A stretch of 39,223 bases of DNA from contig JAICYZ010000009.1 of assembly GCA_025933935.1 (NCBI GenBank), positions 1 to 39,223 on the forward strand, given 5' to 3'. Below are positions 19,306 through 28,693 of the stretch, in pieces. A program made the translations under genes and the position numbers. Under the pieces are notes generated by a model. That model was not told where the DNA came from, did not search any database, and saw only the letters and a list, made by a program, of their open reading frames with translations. The first letter of the stretch is position 1, and each line of letters starts with the position of its first letter. The stretch comes from Chitinophagaceae bacterium. Its GTDB lineage: Bacteria; Bacteroidota; Bacteroidia; Chitinophagales; Chitinophagaceae.

Positions 19306-22300
19306 TTAAAATGAAATATTTAGCTGAGCGCCGATATTCCTCGTACTAGGTTGATTGAAGACGTCCACACCTGACATTCCATTTCCTGTAGACATGGTTA
19401 TCTCAGGATCATAAGGTGCTTTTTTATAAAAGTACATAAGGTTACTTCCAATAATAGACAGCTTTAAACCTTTGATAACTTTGCCTGAAACCGGAAAATT
19501 ATATCCTAAAGACAGTTGACGTAATCTCACAACAGTCGCATCATACATATAAGCTTCTGCGATACCGGAACGTCCGCCGATCGTTGAATACCATTTGAAA
19601 GGATCAACAGAAGTTACCGCAGTGCCATCGGGACCAACGCCATTGATCTCCACTTTTCCACTATTTCGTGCGTCGCCACTTTCTTTAGAGGTGCCATAGC
19701 TGTCCATCATCATTTGAGTCATTGACATTACCTGGCCTCCAAATTTTCCATCAATCAGGAACGACAAATTAAAATGTTCGAAATTAAAACTGTTATTCCA
19801 GCCCATTTGCCATTTAGGATTTGGGTTGCCTACTTTTACGAACGTATTATTGTTGATTGGTTGACCGCTGCTGTTTAACATGATTTCACCTTTCGCGCTC
19901 CTTTGAAATTTCACCCCATAAATATCAGCCCATGAACCTCCAACTGTCAATGCCGAACCATATGCATTTGGTGAAGGCGAAGTGAGGAAAATAACCGATT
20001 TTGGTGCACTCGGATCAAGGGCGATGATGGTATTCTTGTTGCTCGAATAATTCAAACTTGTATTCCAGGACAATTTCCTGTTTTTTAGCATGTCATACGA
20101 CAATACCATTTCAATTCCTTTATTTTCAATATTGCCTGCATTCATATAACCGACGGTATAACCGGTTGAAGCAGCAGGAGTATATTGAATAAACTGGTTA
20201 TAAGTGTTTGACTTATACCAGGTAAAATTGAAAGTTAGTCTATCCTTGAAGAATCGAAGATCCACACCCGCTTCTGTTGATTTGGTATTAGTAGGTTTTA
20301 ATTCCGGGTTTGGCTCAACAGTGTTAAAAGTTACCGAGCCACCACCAGCAAGATAGTTTATTGGATTGGTGATATATTGTGGAACAGAAGTGGTGACCTC
20401 TGCATAAGATCCACGCAGTTTTGCAAAAGTTATGAAGTTTGGCAATTTAGTAACCTCGCTCAATACTAACGATAATCCAACTGAAGGATAAAAATAAGAT
20501 TCATTTGAAGTAAACGCGAGATTCGATGACCAGTCATTTCTTCCGGTTACATCGAGGAATATCCAGTCATTATAAGAGAAATTTAGATTACCAAAGAGCG
20601 ACTGAATCTGGTTATGATTGGTAGGTAAAGTACTTACCGGGCTGGTCGTAGAAGTTACTACGTTTTGCAAAATAAATACATTTGGAATTGACAATCCTTG
20701 TCCCGCACCATAGCTTGCTCCGACCGTATTCTGATCTGTGATGCTGCCGCCAGCTAACCCGGTGATTTTAAAGCCGGAATTGGTTGGTAATTTGAAATTC
20801 AAAATTCCATCTGCATAATTTTGCGTAAAGGTCTGATTACTACGTGTAAATGATCCGTTGTTTCCCTGAACCAAAACAGGGTTGGTACCGGCATACAAAT
20901 CCCTTTCCCAGATATCTGTTGTGCGGTCGGTGTTTCCGCGGACTTCAAGGCTTAGGTTCTCGCTAAATTGATACTTAACACTGGCGTTAATAATAAAGCG
21001 ATTGCGGGTAGAATAATTTGGATTTTTGTAAAGTATCCACCACGGATTCTGCTGTACGTCTTCATTCGCCACCCAATTCTGATTCGGCAACCCGTTTCTC
21101 GCCGGATCAGGAACAGCGTAATCGTTCTTGTATTTGGCGATATCTACACCCACTGGAAAAAGATAAAGACCGGTCAGCGAATTGAAATAAAGTCCTTGGG
21201 CGGGAGTGTTATTTATTTCCTGCTGAATATAGTTTGTATTAACATCTACGGTGAGTTTATCGTTTAGAAAATGTCCAATCTCACGGAACGTAAAATTATT
21301 TCGGCTTAAACTATTAGTCGGCATAACTCCATTAGCGGTTGTGTTGGCATATGAAAAATACGTTTGTGCCTTTTCTGAACCTGCCGAAAAGTTTATCGAA
21401 TTAAAAAAATTGTTTCCATCAACATAAAAAGCTGAAATTCTGTTATCCGATGCCGGTGACGAGAGTTTGTCACCCCAACTCTGATTACCGTTTTGAGTGG
21501 CTCCGTATTGGTTTTGAAATTTCGGCTTGTAAGAAATCGTATTGTTTGTATAGGAAGAAGAAACATTGATAATGGCTTTTCCAACCCTGCCTTTTTTTGT
21601 GGTCACCAACACAACACCATTTGCTGCCTGGCTTCCATAAAGAGCTGCTGCTGAAGCTCCTTCCAAAATGGTAATGCTTTCTATATCATCCGGATTCAAG
21701 TTAGAAATACCATCTCCACCGTCAGGGCCGCCGCCATAAGTACCGTTCGGTTGGCCGTTGGCATTTCCCGCATTGCTTATCGGCATACCGTCAATTACAT
21801 AAAGTGGCTGATTGGTACCAAAAGCATTTTTGTTACCTCTTAAGATCACTTTACTGGAACCTCCAACTCCTGAAGTACTGGGAGAAATGGTAACTCCCGC
21901 TACTTTTCCGTTTAAAGAATTCATCAGGTTGTCTGATTTAACATTAGTAAGTTCACTGCCTGAAACAACCTGGTTTGCATAAACAAGTGACTTTTGACTT
22001 CGTGTGACACCGAGTGCGGTTACCACCACTGCGTTTAATTCATTTTCTCTTGATCTTAAAACGATGTCCAGGTTTGTTCGTCCGTTTAAAGGAACTTCCT
22101 GCTGGGCATAGCCGATACCGCTAAAAATTAAGGTTGCATTTTTGTCCGCGGAAATAGAAAATGAACCATCGTTGTTTGTTACAGTTCCCGTTGATTTGCC
22201 TTGAATAGTAACATTAATTCCGGCAACAGCTTTTCCGCTTGTATCAACCACATTTCCTGTTACAGTGGTATTTTGAGCAGATGCCAGATATGAAAAGCCA

Positions 22301-22341
22301 AGACAAAGAAAGAGCACTAACAAAAAATTTAATAATCTCAT
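19306..22341 (-). CDS. SusC/RagA-like TonB-dependent outer-membrane transporter
   Basis: Signal peptide, N-terminal carboxypeptidase-like repeat TVTGNVVDTSGKAVAGINVTIQGKSTGTVTNNDGSFSI, plug domain PLYVIDGMPISN and IESITILEGASAAALYGSQAANGVVLVTTKKG. Confidence 0.97.
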   Translation of the reverse strand: MRLLNFLLVLFLCLGFSYLASAQNTTVTGNVVDTSGKAVAGINVTIQGKSTGTVTNNDGSFSISADKNATLIFSGIGYAQQEVPLNGRTNLDIVLRSRENELNAVVVTALGVTRSQKSLVYANQVVSGSELTNVKSDNLMNSLNGKVAGVTISPSTSGVGGSSKVILRGNKNAFGTNQPLYVIDGMPISNAGNANGQPNGTYGGGPDGGDGISNLNPDDIESITILEGASAAALYGSQAANGVVLVTTKKGRVGKAIINVSSSYTNNTISYKPKFQNQYGATQNGNQSWGDKLSSPASDNRISAFYVDGNNFFNSINFSAGSEKAQTYFSYANTTANGVMPTNSLSRNNFTFREIGHFLNDKLTVDVNTNYIQQEINNTPAQGLYFNSLTGLYLFPVGVDIAKYKNDYAVPDPARNGLPNQNWVANEDVQQNPWWILYKNPNYSTRNRFIINASVKYQFSENLSLEVRGNTDRTTDIWERDLYAGTNPVLVQGNNGSFTRSNQTFTQNYADGILNFKLPTNSGFKITGLAGGSITDQNTVGASYGAGQGLSIPNVFILQNVVTSTTSPVSTLPTNHNQIQSLFGNLNFSYNDWIFLDVTGRNDWSSNLAFTSNESYFYPSVGLSLVLSEVTKLPNFITFAKLRGSYAEVTTSVPQYITNPINYLAGGGSVTFNTVEPNPELKPTNTKSTEAGVDLRFFKDRLTFNFTWYKSNTYNQFIQYTPAASTGYTVGYMNAGNIENKGIEMVLSYDMLKNRKLSWNTSLNYSSNKNTIIALDPSAPKSVIFLTSPSPNAYGSALTVGGSWADIYGVKFQRSAKGEIMLNSSGQPINNNTFVKVGNPNPKWQMGWNNSFNFEHFNLSFLIDGKFGGQVMSMTQMMMDSYGTSKESGDARNSGKVEINGVGPDGTAVTSVDPFKWYSTIGGRSGIAEAYMYDATVVRLRQLSLGYNFPVSGKVIKGLKLSIIGSNLMYFYKKAPYDPEITMSTGNGMSGVDVFNQPSTRNIGAQLNISF

Positions 22342-22485
22342 AGTTTATCTTTTTTTATTAACAAATTTTTAAATAGCAAATATGAAGAGATTCCTTTTAA
22401 TAAAAAATTTTTTTTTAATTATTTTTCTTTTTGTTAAATTTAACGTATTTGTTATAGTTTTATTAAAATATTTATTAAACTTTAG

Positions 22486-23724
22486 ATGAACTCTGCAGTA
22501 TTTGATTTAATAAAAAAAGGAACATCAGCTTCTGCTGTCGCTCATCATGACAACAAAAGAAAAAAAAGTGTCATTTCTTATTTTACAACGCAGGGCGAGT
22601 CAACCATACCTGAGTTGTCGCAATTCCTCAGTATCAGTATTCCCAAAACCTCCACGCTTATTACAGATTTATTATGTGCAGGACTGGTAATTGATACGGG
22701 CAGAAAAAGTGTTGGAACGGGAAGGAAAGCTAAAATATACAGTCTTAATCCGTGCAGTTGTTATTTTTTAGGTGTAGAAATCAGGAAATATAAAATCAAT
22801 ATTGGCTTATTGGATTTTAACGGTGGAGTTGTTGAGTCGGAATTGAATATTCCGTTTCGGTTTGCCAATTCGGAAGAATCGTTTAATGCGATCATAAAAG
22901 AAATACAGCAGTTTTTAGGTAAAATAAGTATTTCAAAAGATAAGATCGTTGCTATTGGTCTTAGTCTTGCGGGCCGGATTAATGTAAAAACCGGCGAAAT
23001 ACTCAGCATTTATCACTTTGGAAATGCTCCGGTTAAAGCGAAGTTAGAAGAATCTTTAGGTGTTCCGGTTTTCCTGGATAATGACAGCCGCACCATCTCT
23101 TACGGTGAATATCATTTTGGGGCAGAGGGCTTGCCTTACACTGAAAAGAACGTTTGCATTGTCAATCTCGATTATGGAATTGCGATGTCTGCTTTTTGCA
23201 ATGGTGTTCCCATCTACGGAGCTTCAGGATATGCCGGTGAAATTGGCCATATTCCGTTGTTCAATAATGAGATAATTTGTTATTGCGGTAAAAAAGGATG
23301 CTTTGAAACAGAAGCATCCGGATTTGCACTGATCGAATACCTTATGACAAAAATGAAAAATGGCAGCGCTTCGCGTTTGCAAAAAACTGTTACTGATAAA
23401 GGTTTTTTGGAATTAGAAGATATCATTGAGGCGGTGCGATATGGAGATAATCTTGCTTTGGAAGGGGTGGCAGAAATTGGAAATAAAATTGGAAAAGGCC
23501 TTGCTGTTCTTATTAATCTATATAATCCGGAATTGATTGTTCTGGGAGGAATGTTGTCTGCTATTGGAAGACCTCTTCTTTTGGAAGTCAAATCTTCTGT
23601 TATTAAATATACGTTGTCCATTGTAAATGAGGATACAAAGATCATATCGTCGGATATTGGACAAAAAGCAGGGCTACTGGGCTGTTGTTTGTTAACGCGG
23701 GATAAAGTATGTGGATTAATATAG
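22486..23724 (+). CDS. ROK-family transcriptional regulator/sugar kinase-like (NagC/Mlc type)
   Basis: N-terminal winged HTH (TIPELSQFLSISIPKTSTLITDLLCAGLVIDTG) plus ROK domain (GYAGEIGHIPLFNNEIICYCGKKGCFETEASGFAL zinc motif). Confidence 0.9.
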   Translation: MNSAVFDLIKKGTSASAVAHHDNKRKKSVISYFTTQGESTIPELSQFLSISIPKTSTLITDLLCAGLVIDTGRKSVGTGRKAKIYSLNPCSCYFLGVEIRKYKINIGLLDFNGGVVESELNIPFRFANSEESFNAIIKEIQQFLGKISISKDKIVAIGLSLAGRINVKTGEILSIYHFGNAPVKAKLEESLGVPVFLDNDSRTISYGEYHFGAEGLPYTEKNVCIVNLDYGIAMSAFCNGVPIYGASGYAGEIGHIPLFNNEIICYCGKKGCFETEASGFALIEYLMTKMKNGSASRLQKTVTDKGFLELEDIIEAVRYGDNLALEGVAEIGNKIGKGLAVLINLYNPELIVLGGMLSAIGRPLLLEVKSSVIKYTLSIVNEDTKIISSDIGQKAGLLGCCLLTRDKVCGLI

Positions 23725-23779
23725 AATTAAATAAGTCAGCAAAAGAACAAATAATAGGAAATTCTGTTTTTTTCTCTCT

Positions 23780-23800
23780 AACTGGCTATGCCGGTTTTTA
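23780..23800 (+). terminator. Candidate terminator after the ROK gene
   Basis: AACTGGC-TAT-GCCGGTT stem (one G-T wobble) followed by TTTA, 55 bp past the stop. Confidence 0.5.
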
Positions 23801-23909
23801 TCTTAAATAAATATTTTACTTAAAACAAACTAATAAAAAAAAATATTTTTAATTTCAAACATTTGATAAGTCATTTCCTTATTTTTGAAAACAGTCCGAC
23901 TTTTAGAAC

Positions 23910-23938
23910 GGTGATTGAATTAGAAGGGTGATTGAATT
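23910..23938. repeat. Direct repeat GGTGATTGAATT x2
   Basis: Exact 12-bp copies at 23910-23921 and 23927-23938 (17-bp period) in the leader of the catabolic operon. Confidence 0.7.
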
Positions 23939-24130
23939 TTTAAAAATGACAATTTTACCAGGCGACAAGTGTTTAGCCATTGTAAAAGTTGATGCATGAT
24001 TTCCTACTTGCTACACGTTCTGCTGTGGCTTCCCAATGAGAATGAACACTGTTGATTTACAGAATTTGCTCTTTGCAGCCATTTTTTGCTAAAAAAGCAC
24101 CTTATACATAAATACAAAAGGCAATTATAT

Positions 24131-25072
24131 ATGGATAGAAGGATTTTCAATACGATCGCTTTCTTTAGTATTTTTTGTTTGTTTTGTGTCAATCAACTAT
24201 CCTGTGTTTCGAGTGATCATACCGGCTCTGGAAAAAAAGAGTTGTATCATTCGTCTGAATTTACTCCCGCAAGTAGCTTTACGCATGGGGTAGAAGGACC
24301 TGCCGTTGATAAATCCGGGAATGTTTATGCGGTCAATTTCGGACACGAAGGGACCATTGGAATAATCCCTTTGAATAGCGTGCCTTCTTTATTTGTACAA
24401 CTCCCGGTCGGCAGTATTGGAAATGGAATCAGGTTTAACAGTCATGGCGACATGTTAATCGCGGATTACAAAATGCATAACATTTTGAAAGTAGAAATGA
24501 ATACCAAAACGATTAGTGTTTATGCCCACAATTCAGAAATGACACAACCTAATGATCTCGCTATTGACAGTAAAGATGTGATATTTGCCAGCGATCCGGA
24601 TTTTAAAGCAAATACAGGCGGAATTTGGAAAGTAGATACTCACGGTCATGTTACTTTGGTAGACTCGATGTCCTCAATTGCAAATGGTATCGAAGTAAGC
24701 CCGGATGAAAAAAAATTGTACGTTGGATATCACAGAAAAATTTTTTCTTACGATCTCCATTACTCGCGAAGTGTGGGTAATAAAAAGTTATTGATCGAAT
24801 TCCGTGATTTTAGTACCGACGGTATGCGCTGGGACACGAAGGGAAATTTATACATTGCGCGCATCGGAAAAGGCGTGGTAGCTGAAGTTTCACCTTCAGG
24901 AGAATTGTTGAAAGAAATTAAATTGGTGGGTAAAAATCCTACTAACATTGCTTTTGGAGGAAAAGACGGACGTACTGTTTACGTTACACTTATGGATAGA
25001 GGTAACCTCGAAAGTTTTCAGGTCGATAATCCAGGAAGGGAATGGAAGATGAGAAGGGCAAAAATTCAATAA
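24131..25072 (+). CDS. Secreted SMP-30/gluconolactonase-like beta-propeller protein
   Basis: Signal peptide MDRRIFNTIAFFSIFCLFCVNQLSC (possible lipobox); repeated propeller motifs GPAVDKSGNVYAVNF, GNGIRFNSHGDMLIADY, PNDLAIDSKDVIFASDP, ANGIEVSPDEKKLYVGY. Confidence 0.85.
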   Translation: MDRRIFNTIAFFSIFCLFCVNQLSCVSSDHTGSGKKELYHSSEFTPASSFTHGVEGPAVDKSGNVYAVNFGHEGTIGIIPLNSVPSLFVQLPVGSIGNGIRFNSHGDMLIADYKMHNILKVEMNTKTISVYAHNSEMTQPNDLAIDSKDVIFASDPDFKANTGGIWKVDTHGHVTLVDSMSSIANGIEVSPDEKKLYVGYHRKIFSYDLHYSRSVGNKKLLIEFRDFSTDGMRWDTKGNLYIARIGKGVVAEVSPSGELLKEIKLVGKNPTNIAFGGKDGRTVYVTLMDRGNLESFQVDNPGREWKMRRAKIQ

Positions 25073-25122
25073 AAGTGAGGTTGGGATTTCTGATTAATCA
25101 TTTTTAAAAAGCTACTCTTTCT

Positions 25123-26871
25123 ATGAAGTCAGGAGCATTTGGAACTCTTATATCTTTCATGATTCTGATCAATCTTACAGACTGTAAAAGAGCTGCATTG
25201 CCGTCAGGCGATCCCGACAATGGAAACCTTGTTTTACCTGATGGGTTTGAAGCAATGGTGGTGATTGACAGTATAAAAGGCGGAGTAAGGCACCTCGCAG
25301 TTAATGATAACGGAGACGTATATGCGAAATTAAAATTTCCTTATTCAGGAAAAGGAAATGTAGCTTTAAGAGATTTGAACAATGATGGAAAGGCCGATAC
25401 CATTGCATTCTTTGGCAATTATGACGATCGGAGTGGCGGCTATGGAACAGAAATGAGAATCCATAACGGTTATCTATGGTTTAGTTCGGTAACACACATC
25501 TATCGTCAAAAACTAACAGCCGGTAAATTGATTCCTGATAGTAAAATGCAATTGATGCTTACTGATACGCAACCTCCGCGGCAGCATGATACCAAGCCAA
25601 TTGCTTTTGATAGTAAAGGAAATATGTATATCCCATTTGGCGCTCCATCTGATTGTTGCCAGGTTGAAGACAGAACGCCTTTTTCTCCGGGGATGCACCC
25701 GTGTCCGATTCTGGAATTAAGAGGCAGCATATGGAAATTCGATGCCAATAAACCGAATCAATTTCAAAGCGACGGAAAGAAGTTTGCTTCCGGGCTTAGA
25801 AGTATAGTAGCGCTTGAATGGAATGATAAGACAAATAATTTATACACGGTGATGCACGGAAGGGATTACCTGCATTCCACCTGGCCCAAATATTTTTCAG
25901 AATGGGAAGGAGCGGTCTTGCCTTCCGAAGAATTTTTGTTATTGAAAGAAGGCTCTGATGCTGGCTGGCCTTACTATTATTACAATCATTTGAAAGGAAG
26001 ATTATTCTTAAATCCGGAGTATGGCGGCGATGGAAAGAAGGAAGCGAAAGGTGCAGAATATATACAGCCGATTCTCGCATTTCCGGCGCATTTTGCGCCT
26101 AATGATCTGTTGTTTTATCGTGGCAGTCAATTTCCTGAACATTATAAAGATGGCGCTTTTGTTGCCTTTCACGGGTCTACCAGCAGCGCGCCCTATCCCC
26201 AGTCCGGATATTTTGTTTGTTACGTTCCTTTTAAAGATGGAAAGCCATCCGGACCGTGGGAAGTTTTTGCAAATGGATTTGCAGGTGTAGATACAGTGGT
26301 TAATACGAGTGATGCAGCGTACCGGCCTATGGGATTGGCTGAAGGTCCGGACGGTTCATTATATATTTCTGATTCAGAAAAGGGAAAGATATGGCGAATC
26401 ATGTATAAAGGCAATAAAGCCCGCTTTGGAAAACAGCAGCTGGCAAAAATGGAAAGAATAAAACATGCAGCTCCGAACATCAAACAACCGGATGAAGTTG
26501 CCGATAATCTTGACAAGGCTAATGCAAATCGTGGCGAGAGGCTTTTTAATACTTATTGCTCTTCTTGCCATCAGCGCAATGGTTTAGGAAATGACCGTTT
26601 CCCGCCGTTAAGTGGTTCTGAATGGGTTACACGAAATAAAATGGTTCCAATAAATATTGTACTGAACGGACTTGAAGGTGAATTGCATGTAAAGGACAAA
26701 ATGTACAACAATAAAATGCCGGGTCTTCATCTGTTGCCTGATGAGACGATTGCAGAAGTAGTTACCTACATCAGGCAGAATTTTAATAACCATGCAAGCG
26801 CCGTGACAATACAGGATGTCGCTAACGCAAGGATGGCAATGGACAAAAAACAAACGTATTCAATGAAATGA
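25123..26871 (+). CDS. PQQ/sorbosone-dehydrogenase-like beta-propeller sugar dehydrogenase fused to cytochrome c
   Basis: LPDGFEAMVVIDSIKGGVRHLAVNDNGDVYAKL; RPMGLAEGPDGSLYISDSEKGKIWRIMY; C-terminal GERLFNTYCSSCHQRNGLG (CxxCH heme site) with NKMPGLHLLPDETIAEVVTYIR; N-terminal signal sequence. Confidence 0.85.
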   Translation: MKSGAFGTLISFMILINLTDCKRAALPSGDPDNGNLVLPDGFEAMVVIDSIKGGVRHLAVNDNGDVYAKLKFPYSGKGNVALRDLNNDGKADTIAFFGNYDDRSGGYGTEMRIHNGYLWFSSVTHIYRQKLTAGKLIPDSKMQLMLTDTQPPRQHDTKPIAFDSKGNMYIPFGAPSDCCQVEDRTPFSPGMHPCPILELRGSIWKFDANKPNQFQSDGKKFASGLRSIVALEWNDKTNNLYTVMHGRDYLHSTWPKYFSEWEGAVLPSEEFLLLKEGSDAGWPYYYYNHLKGRLFLNPEYGGDGKKEAKGAEYIQPILAFPAHFAPNDLLFYRGSQFPEHYKDGAFVAFHGSTSSAPYPQSGYFVCYVPFKDGKPSGPWEVFANGFAGVDTVVNTSDAAYRPMGLAEGPDGSLYISDSEKGKIWRIMYKGNKARFGKQQLAKMERIKHAAPNIKQPDEVADNLDKANANRGERLFNTYCSSCHQRNGLGNDRFPPLSGSEWVTRNKMVPINIVLNGLEGELHVKDKMYNNKMPGLHLLPDETIAEVVTYIRQNFNNHASAVTIQDVANARMAMDKKQTYSMK

Positions 26872-27995
26872 AAATAAAAAATACATTCCTTATATTGTTT
26901 TTGGCCGCAACACTTTCAAATTCCTCTGCTAAAGGGCAAGGCAATGACAGCGATTATAACAGGCTTTTACAGGTACCATCTCAATACACTATTTTGAAGG
27001 CAACAGAAAAGATAAATATTGACGGAAAAGATGATGAAAAAGATTGGAACAAAGCGCCGTGGACGCCGGTTTTTACAGATATTGTAACCGGGGCAAAACC
27101 AGGAACAAGCCGGGAAGCGAGGTGTAAAATGCTTTGGGACAAAGACTTTCTCTATGTATTTGCTGAGATAAAAGAAAAAGACATTTGGGCTTCGGTACAA
27201 ACGCATGATTTGCCGGTATTCCGGGATAATGCGTTTGAAATGTTTATCGCTCCTGCCGGAACCACTTATAATTATATGGAATTTCAGATAAATGCTTTTG
27301 GAACTGTTTGTGATCTGTTTATGCCGCGGCCCTATCGTAATGGTGGAAATGGTTTGGTAACGTGGGATATCAAAGGATTACAAAAGGCTGTTCACATTAA
27401 TGGCACATTGAATGACGCGTCAGACAAAGATAAAAGCTGGAATGTAGAATTGGCGATACCTTTTCATTCTGTTCAAACAGGCAGAAACAACAATCCTGCT
27501 GCCGGAACGATCTGGCGTATGAATTTTTCGCGTGTGCAATGGCAGTTAGATACATTGAATGGAAATTATTTCAGAAAGAAAGATGCGGCTACCGGGAGAT
27601 TATTGCCTGAGCATTATTTTGTATGGTCTCCGCAAGGATTGGTGAATTTACATTATCCTGAAAGATGGGGATATGTTTTGTTTGCTGATTCTGTATCAAC
27701 AGACAATTTTCTTTCTCGGAAGGAAGAAAAATTAAAATTGCTTACCTGGAAATATTATTACCTCCAACAACAATTTAAAAGAAGAAAAGGAAAATATGCA
27801 AGCGGTTTAAAGCAATTGGATAAGCTCTATACGGGAGATGCAGACGTGACGGCAAATAGATCGCATCTCAAAATGTATGCGGATGGACGCCAATTTTTAT
27901 TAGAGGTTTTCTTGCCTGAATCGGATGAAATCATGTCTGTAAACGAAGAAGGCGAAGTGCATTTTGATAAGCAAAAAGACAAAGGAAAATTGTGA
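26868..27995 (+). CDS. Secreted carbohydrate-binding family 9 (CBM9)-like protein
   Basis: Signal peptide; INIDGKDDEKDWNKAPWTPVFTDI...ARCKMLWDKDFLYVFAEIKEKDIWA...DNAFEMFIAP; ATGA overlap with the upstream gene. Confidence 0.85.
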   Translation: MKIKNTFLILFLAATLSNSSAKGQGNDSDYNRLLQVPSQYTILKATEKINIDGKDDEKDWNKAPWTPVFTDIVTGAKPGTSREARCKMLWDKDFLYVFAEIKEKDIWASVQTHDLPVFRDNAFEMFIAPAGTTYNYMEFQINAFGTVCDLFMPRPYRNGGNGLVTWDIKGLQKAVHINGTLNDASDKDKSWNVELAIPFHSVQTGRNNNPAAGTIWRMNFSRVQWQLDTLNGNYFRKKDAATGRLLPEHYFVWSPQGLVNLHYPERWGYVLFADSVSTDNFLSRKEEKLKLLTWKYYYLQQQFKRRKGKYASGLKQLDKLYTGDADVTANRSHLKMYADGRQFLLEVFLPESDEIMSVNEEGEVHFDKQKDKGKL

Positions 27996-28148
27996 AATGA
28001 AATTTTTTGAAACAGTAAAGGAAGAAATGGTGGTGATTTTTATCTTCTTAAAACAAAAGAATGATTGAGGTTGGCAGCAAACTGACAAATAACGTCGATT
28101 TTTATTTTGAAATATTCACTTTTAATAAACCCTTTAAAAAATCAATTT

Positions 28149-28613
28149 ATGCAAACAGAAAGAAGATCCGCGATCAAAAAATTATTAGCTTCTGTAACCG
28201 CATTGGCGGGATTTGGTTTGACAGCAAAAGCAACTGCTCTTACCGGAAAAGAAAAAAAGTCGGGGAACGTAACAAACTTCCAGGAAGTGCCTTTGTTTTC
28301 GGGGCACACGATTCACAATGGCGTTGTTTACATTGCAGGAAAAGGGGCGCATACAGAGCCTTTTGAAATCAAAGCGCATACCGAAATCGTTTTGCAGGAA
28401 CTGGAAAAAGAATTGAAAAAAGCCGGCTCTTCCATGGAAAAAGTTTTAAGAGTAGGCGTATTTCTCAATGACATAGCCGACTACCAGGGAATGAATGAAG
28501 TGTATAAAGGCCGCTTTGGGAAGAATCCGCCGGTTCGCACCACTGTAGCAGTAGCAAAAGGCGGTGTGCCGGGAAATTCGCTCGTAGAGATGGATTGCAT
28601 CGCTTACATCTAA
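28149..28613 (+). CDS. RidA family protein with N-terminal Tat-like signal
   Basis: MQTERRSAIKKLLASVTALAGFGLTAKATA precedes the RidA core; HTEIVLQELEKELKKAGSSMEKVLRVGVFLNDIADYQGMNEVYKGRFGKNPPVRTTVAV keeps the RidA Arg (E. coli R105 position). Confidence 0.9.
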   Translation: MQTERRSAIKKLLASVTALAGFGLTAKATALTGKEKKSGNVTNFQEVPLFSGHTIHNGVVYIAGKGAHTEPFEIKAHTEIVLQELEKELKKAGSSMEKVLRVGVFLNDIADYQGMNEVYKGRFGKNPPVRTTVAVAKGGVPGNSLVEMDCIAYI

Positions 28614-28693
28614 GGCTTACAATTTTTTCATGGGGCTTTCCGAAAAAAAAATTCTGTTAGGTCAAATTAGTTAAAATTGAAAATTTATAAAAA

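Noticed and set aside
28061-28366. 101-aa + strand ORF overlapping RidA
   Set aside because: Out of frame with the clear RidA coding frame.
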